From RGIG5270 sp045538635 (GTDB lineage Bacteria > Verrucomicrobiota > Lentisphaeria > Victivallales > Victivallaceae), in the NCBI GenBank assembly GCA_045538635.1, contig JAZSRU010000158.1, positions 1 to 36,587 on the forward strand: a stretch of DNA of 36,587 nucleotides. Direction: 5' to 3'. The notes below the pieces were generated by a model. The model was not told where the DNA came from. It searched no databases and was given only the letters and a program-made list of their open reading frames with translations. Shown piece by piece: positions 32,191 through 36,587 of the stretch (position 1 is its first letter; each line of letters starts with the position of its first letter). A program made the position numbers and the translations under genes.

Positions 32191-33705
32191 ATGATGAAAA
32201 ATTCAAAAGGTCAAATCTGTTTCAGCCTCATGCTGACAGCTTTGATGTTCTGCGGTGTAATCTCCGCTGCGGACAACAGTTCGACCCGCACCATCCGTCT
32301 GCGTCAGGATGATGCTCAGGTTCGTTTCGCCAGCAAAGTCTATGAACTCAAAAATGCAAGTGCAGAAGAAGTTCTGCCTTTCATTAATTCAGCGATTTTG
32401 CGTTACGACAGAAACTCAACCATCCGTCGTGTAACTGCCAACGGCAATGATCAGGCTATTCTGGTTTCAACCGGTCGTGATTTCATGCCCCACGTTGACA
32501 AAATCGTCGCTGTTCTGGACCGTAAGGTTGCCAAAAAAGCTGCTGACGGCTCAACTATCAGCGGAACCGGTCTTACCAGAGTTTCATACTCTCCCAAGTA
32601 TCGTGCTGCAGCTGATCTGGCAAGAGTTATCAATGCAACTATCAGTTCTGATGCAGGTTCACTTTTCATCAACGATGAAACCAATACCATTTTCTGGCGC
32701 GATCAGGATGCTTCCGCCAAACGCACTCTCGCATGGCTCGAAAAACTCGACCGTCCTCTTCCGCAGGTCAGAATCCGCGTAAACTATTATGAAGTACGCG
32801 ACAGCGACCTCAAGGATTGGGGTTTTGACTATCTCGCATGGAAAAACGGTCCCGGTGTCAATCTGCTCAATGTCGGCTACAATGCCGGTGAATTGGTTGT
32901 TCATGAACTCCTGAATACAGTTCCCTATGTTCTTTCATCCAGCTGGGGTATCGGCGGGTTCTTCACTGCTCCCCAGTTTGATATGAGCTTTATCCGCTGT
33001 CTGCAGCAGTCAGGCAATGCCAATGCTGTTGCCACCAGCTCTCTCATGATGCTCAATACTCCTATTGGCAGCAAAGCTGATCTGGCAGCTCTCCGCAGCG
33101 TCCAGAGCGCAAATCCTGCAACTGCTCCCTTCATCTATCGCACTTCCATGACTCCCGAATATCAGACTATTGCCAAAAACACTCTCGGCAGAACTTATAT
33201 CGGCAAAAGCAATTATCAGGATGAAAACGGCGTTACTCACGCTGATCCTCCGCAGTTGGAAATGCAGATTTTCAATCCTTTTGTCTGCCTTGACAAAATC
33301 AACGGCAAAGACAAAGCCGGCGGCGTTCTCTTTGATTACTCTCTCTATTTCAAGAGCGTTGTCGAACGCGGCAATACCGGTGATGAATTGAGCAATTCCG
33401 CACTTTTCTCCGGTTCAACCACTCTCGCATTCGGCAAGGAAAAAATCCTCGCCATCTATGAAAAAGAAAATGATGTTGAACAGACTATCGGTCTGCCCAT
33501 TCTCTGCCGTATTCCGGTTTTGAAATATCTTTTCAGTACAGTCACTTCTATCAAGGAACGCACTTACATTGTTGTTTCCGCAGAGGCCGCCATGGTTGAT
33601 ATCAATGCAGAAGAAGCATTCAACAACGACAGCGTTGCCACCGGTATTGACCGCCGTATCGAAAATCCTTTCCGTCCGGAAAAAAATGAAAATACCGCAA
33701 AGTAA
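32191..33705 (+). CDS. Secretin-like outer-membrane protein, first of a tandem pair
   Basis: A 504-residue exported protein with a signal peptide (about residues 1-26). Two N-type ring-building domains follow: VYELKNASAEEVLPFINSAI with LVSTGRDFMPHVDKIVAVLD, then VSYSPKYRAAADLARVINA with LAWLEKLDRPLPQVRI. The secretin core has WGFDYLAWKNGPGVNLL and ends with GLPILCRIPVLKYLFS, the typical secretin end motif. It would form a multimeric outer-membrane gate. It is shorter than GspD, and no motor, pseudopilin or platform gene is present here. The second secretin-like gene follows 22 bases later. Codons are strongly optimised, suggesting abundance. GGAAG precedes ATG. Confidence 0.85.
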   Translation: MMKNSKGQICFSLMLTALMFCGVISAADNSSTRTIRLRQDDAQVRFASKVYELKNASAEEVLPFINSAILRYDRNSTIRRVTANGNDQAILVSTGRDFMPHVDKIVAVLDRKVAKKAADGSTISGTGLTRVSYSPKYRAAADLARVINATISSDAGSLFINDETNTIFWRDQDASAKRTLAWLEKLDRPLPQVRIRVNYYEVRDSDLKDWGFDYLAWKNGPGVNLLNVGYNAGELVVHELLNTVPYVLSSSWGIGGFFTAPQFDMSFIRCLQQSGNANAVATSSLMMLNTPIGSKADLAALRSVQSANPATAPFIYRTSMTPEYQTIAKNTLGRTYIGKSNYQDENGVTHADPPQLEMQIFNPFVCLDKINGKDKAGGVLFDYSLYFKSVVERGNTGDELSNSALFSGSTTLAFGKEKILAIYEKENDVEQTIGLPILCRIPVLKYLFSTVTSIKERTYIVVSAEAAMVDINAEEAFNNDSVATGIDRRIENPFRPEKNENTAK

Positions 33706-33727
33706 GTGATTTGAAAGGTTTATTAAA

Positions 33728-35992
33728 ATGAAAAAAATCAATATTTCTCTTTTCGTTGCCGGTGCTGTAATTCTCCCGTTGCTCAGCGGCTGCAAATCAG
33801 ATAATGTTCCGATGATGACTTCCACTCCGTTTGCAGTTCCCGCCAATGGCGGTGCTTCACGCGAAGTCATGGTCACTCCCCAGGCAATCCCCGGAACTCC
33901 CCGTTCCAACAATCATGCCGCAACCGGCGGTTATGCTCCCTCAAATGTTCAGGCTCAGCTCAAAATCAATGTTGCCGACGGTACCAAAGAAATCAAAGTC
34001 ATCCGTGACAACAACGATCCTTTTGTCATCACCAAGCCCTACATGCTCAAAAATGCTGATCCCTATGCTGTCCGCAGCTATCTGGAAGCAGCAGTCGGTG
34101 CCAAAAGCGTCAATGCCAGTCCCGCACAGGTTACTGCTGTCAAATTCAGCGACGGTGCAGGTGCAATTCTCGTTTCTGCAGAAGAATACCGTTTTGCTGA
34201 TTCTAAAGATGGCAAAGGTATCGACGGCATCGTTGCATCTCTTGACCGCAAAGGTCTGACTTATCTCCCCGATGCAGATGCTCACATCTACTTCCCCCGC
34301 ATCAGCCGCGCTTCCAATCTGCGCGATATGCTGTTGAAGGTCGGTTCATCTTCACTCGATCCCGAATTTGAGATCGCTCCCGGAACTATCACCGTCGATG
34401 CTGAACTTAACGCCCTCGTTATCAAAGCAAATAAATGGAACTGGAACGATATGCTCACCATGCTCAAACAGTATGACCGTCCCATTCCTGAATTCAAGAT
34501 CACTTACCGCGTTCTCGAAATCTATGCTGAAAATGATGATCGTATCGGTGTTGACTTCCAGAGCTGGAAAAACAACGAAGGTGTTGACCTTTTCGCAACC
34601 GGTGTTGTCGCCCGCCGCAACTGGGGTACATTCTTCTCCAGCGCAATCGAAAACAGCGGCAGCAACCGCACTTCCTACTGGAACTTCAATCCCAAATGGA
34701 ACACCCGTTATCTCGATTTCATGACCTCTATCGGCAAAGCCAAATGTCTTGCCCAGGGTGAAATGGTCGTTCAGAACCGCAAATCCTCTGCAATACAGGT
34801 CAACAGCGGCTTCTTCTATGACCGTACCTATTACACCGCCGGTGCCAAAACCATTGCCGAAGGTACTACTGAATTCGCTTACAACGACATCAATCCGGAT
34901 ACCATTCTCCGTGAATCAACCAGCAAAATCGTTCCGATCGGCACGCTCAATCAGGCTTTTGCTGAAGCCGGTGTCAATTCTTATCTGACCAAAGCCGGTT
35001 ATACCATGCGTGTTATGGGTACTCAGGTCGGTACTGCCACCTATTATGATGCTATCGCCAGAAAAACTTATCAGGAACTTTTGGCAGCCGGTTTGCCGAC
35101 TAATGCTAATGGAGTGCCTGTTTCCACTTTGCAGCAAATCCGTACTCAGAAACGTTTGGAAAATGGCGTTCCTGCTCCTGCTGGCGATGCCATGGATGCT
35201 TACGATACAACATTGGCCGCTGCAGATGCAACTGGTGCATATGCTGCATTGATTGCAGCAATTCAGAATCCGACAATGACTCCGCTCAAACCTGAACAGG
35301 CTGCGATCCTCGGCAATACCCAGACCAGTGCTTTGAGCAAATGGCTGACCGGTTATGTCGATGCTTCCGGTAACCGTTACAGCGGTAACTACTATCGTGA
35401 AGATTACGGCTATGTCGATGCCGCTCCCGGTATCATCCACGGCTGGCTCCAGTATCCGATGGTTACCAATGGATTCCAGTTCAATCTGAAAGTTTCTCCG
35501 GTCATCACCGGCAAAGCTGCCAGCATGAAATTCGATTTGAGCGGAAACTCTCTCCTCGGCTGGAACTCTGACGGTTCTGCCCGCCGCAGCAAATCTGAAA
35601 CTTCAACCACCGTTCAGCTGCCCTACACCGATCAGGAATTTGTTATCGGCGGTATTCGCAAATCTGAATCCGTCCGTTCCAATAACGGTTTGCCCTTCTT
35701 CAAAGACCTGCCGGTTGTCGGACGCCTCTTCTCAACTGAATCTGAATCCATCAAACAGTCTCAGCTGGTCGTTATCGCTAAAGTCGAATACAGCAAGCCC
35801 GATTCATTCGCCGGTGCTGAAATCCGCGAAAACCTCGGCAAGATCGTCAAAGGCGTCAACAAAGGCATGAACAGCCGCGTCGGCAATATGTTCTTTGATC
35901 AGTATCTTATGGACGATGACCGCGCTGACCGTGCAAAGCGTCTTGACCACATCGGCGACAAAATCAATGATGAATTCAAGACTGTCAAATAA
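33728..35992 (+). CDS. Secretin-like lipoprotein, second of the tandem pair
   Basis: A 754-residue lipoprotein (lipobox LLSGC ending at Cys22), then a Pro/Ala/Ser-rich linker (about 23-75), N-type domains (YMLKNADPYAVRSYLEAAVG; YFPRISRASNLRDMLLKVG), and the secretin core VDFQSWKNNEGVDLF, ending in FVIGGIRKSESV and GLPFFKDLPVVGRLFS. It aligns with the upstream protein around W-K-N-x2-G-V-x-L and the end motif, so the two are paralogues. About residues 440-525 form an Ala-rich insert with different codon choice (see findings). AAAGG precedes ATG. It is in one operon with the upstream secretin and the MarR-type gene three bases downstream. Confidence 0.85.
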   Translation: MKKINISLFVAGAVILPLLSGCKSDNVPMMTSTPFAVPANGGASREVMVTPQAIPGTPRSNNHAATGGYAPSNVQAQLKINVADGTKEIKVIRDNNDPFVITKPYMLKNADPYAVRSYLEAAVGAKSVNASPAQVTAVKFSDGAGAILVSAEEYRFADSKDGKGIDGIVASLDRKGLTYLPDADAHIYFPRISRASNLRDMLLKVGSSSLDPEFEIAPGTITVDAELNALVIKANKWNWNDMLTMLKQYDRPIPEFKITYRVLEIYAENDDRIGVDFQSWKNNEGVDLFATGVVARRNWGTFFSSAIENSGSNRTSYWNFNPKWNTRYLDFMTSIGKAKCLAQGEMVVQNRKSSAIQVNSGFFYDRTYYTAGAKTIAEGTTEFAYNDINPDTILRESTSKIVPIGTLNQAFAEAGVNSYLTKAGYTMRVMGTQVGTATYYDAIARKTYQELLAAGLPTNANGVPVSTLQQIRTQKRLENGVPAPAGDAMDAYDTTLAAADATGAYAALIAAIQNPTMTPLKPEQAAILGNTQTSALSKWLTGYVDASGNRYSGNYYREDYGYVDAAPGIIHGWLQYPMVTNGFQFNLKVSPVITGKAASMKFDLSGNSLLGWNSDGSARRSKSETSTTVQLPYTDQEFVIGGIRKSESVRSNNGLPFFKDLPVVGRLFSTESESIKQSQLVVIAKVEYSKPDSFAGAEIRENLGKIVKGVNKGMNSRVGNMFFDQYLMDDDRADRAKRLDHIGDKINDEFKTVK

Positions 35993-35995
35993 TTC

Positions 35996-36505
35996 ATGAA
36001 AAACGGTAAAAAAACTAAATTTGAGCAGATGCCTCTGACTGGCAAGCCGGAGCATCTGCTCGACCGTGTGGAAGTTTTCAAGAAAATGTGCCGTATGCTT
36101 GAAATGAAGCGGAAACGCTTTATTGAAAATGACTGGCAGCATTATTCAAAACTCATCCCGCGTCAGCAGTTTCTGCATCTGATGATGGTGCGTCATTCTC
36201 TGCCCTGCAATCTTGCCAAAATCATGCAGGTGACGGGAATGACCTCCGCCGGCGCATCTATTTTTGTTGACAAAATGGTAAAAAACGGCGCGTTCGAGCG
36301 CCATGAAGATCCCGAAGATCGCCGCAATATCATCATCAGTTTCACTCCGCGTGCGGCAAAGATCACCGAGAGGATCGATGACCGCCTCAACCGCTATATT
36401 TTCCAATATTTTGCCGGTTGCAGCGCAGAGGAACTTGCCGGATTGGAAGAAGCGAGCAGACTGGTCTGCCGCGTTCTTGATGCATTCGGTGAGGAAGATA
36501 TTTAA
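35996..36505 (+). CDS. MarR-family transcriptional regulator
   Basis: A 169-residue winged-helix regulator. The recognition region LAKIMQVTGMTSAGASIFVD and the wing ERHEDPEDRRNIIISFT match MarR proteins. The N-terminus is basic and the C-terminus forms the dimerisation helices. The start is three bases after the secretin stop and has no Shine-Dalgarno sequence, so it is translated by coupling to the secretin gene. It probably regulates its own operon. A second ATG at residue 12 is possible. MarR repressors respond to small aromatic or phenolic ligands; the ligand here is unknown. Confidence 0.88.
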   Translation: MKNGKKTKFEQMPLTGKPEHLLDRVEVFKKMCRMLEMKRKRFIENDWQHYSKLIPRQQFLHLMMVRHSLPCNLAKIMQVTGMTSAGASIFVDKMVKNGAFERHEDPEDRRNIIISFTPRAAKITERIDDRLNRYIFQYFAGCSAEELAGLEEASRLVCRVLDAFGEEDI

Positions 36506-36525
36506 GTTTTGTAAAGATAAAAAGG

Positions 36526-36587
36526 GCTGTTGTTGCAAAAATGATTCTGCGGGGAAGACACCTTTTTGAAAAAAGGTTATCTTCCCC
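36526..36587. repeat. Dispersed hairpin repeat (copy B), cut by the window end
   Basis: GCTGTTGTTGCAAAA leads into GCGGGGAAGA at 36549-36558 and ACCTTTTT, pairing with AAAAAGGT and TCTTCCCC at the window end. It matches the copy at 29534-29593 in flank and stem. It follows the MarR-type gene by 20 bases and probably terminates the secretin operon. Confidence 0.7.

Overview
The window looks like a chromosomal segment of a host-associated, saccharolytic, Gram-negative bacterium of the PVC superphylum, most likely Lentisphaerota (Victivallales-like). This is inferred from the gene mix and not from a marker gene: secreted DUF4838 and DUF6259-type putative glycosidases, several lipoproteins, secretin paralogues, an oxygen-sensitive glycyl radical enzyme (so an anaerobe), and no SusC/SusD pairs. 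No rRNA, tRNA, transposase, integrase or CRISPR array was recognised.

Layout. (1) 1-317 is an AT-rich region with a cluster of TTRTYAACA-type sites. (2) 318-1876 holds a sugar isomerase-like TIM barrel and a PHP phosphoesterase, overlapping by ATGA. (3) 1879-2265 is a small convergent orphan, possibly phage-derived. (4) 2417-6742 is a tight operon: purD, a lipoprotein, an SDR, a secreted unknown, and a DUF1343/NamZ-type exo-muramidase. (5) 6858-9934 (minus) is a glycyl radical enzyme with its activase; divergent from it is an MBL-fold protein whose lipoprotein leader has no usable start codon. (6) 11085-15241 holds an exported SagB-like nitroreductase, two different bile-acid-symporter-type carriers and an MFS carrier. 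(7) 15396-20822 is a galactoside-type module: GH36 alpha-galactosidase, lipoprotein, Gfo/Idh oxidoreductase behind a LacI-type operator, a strong terminator, then a LacI regulator. (8) 20837-21959 (minus) is an AmaP-like membrane protein and Maf. (9) 22087-31487 is a glycan-degradation region: a divergent pair of very large secreted proteins sharing a control region, a small secreted partner, and a two-domain ThuA/PHP-like protein. (10) 31701-36505 is a lipoprotein, two tandem paralogous secretin-like proteins and a MarR-type regulator, with no type II secretion or pilus motor genes in view.

How the genes work together (inference). Secreted or lipid-anchored enzymes in regions 7 and 9 would release sugars from host or dietary glycans. 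The MFS carrier would import them, and the GH36, Gfo/Idh, TIM-barrel and PHP proteins would process them inside the cell. Candidate LacI-type dyads lie at 18458-18479 and 26282-26303. Many promoters share a TTGA..-16/17-TATWTT layout, several with an extended TGC before the -10. Related hairpin elements close the transcription units at about 29550 and at the window's right edge, and look like a dispersed repeat family. The most interesting leads are the unassigned glycyl radical enzyme pair, the orphan two-secretin module, the LacI operator/terminator circuit and the dispersed hairpin repeat.
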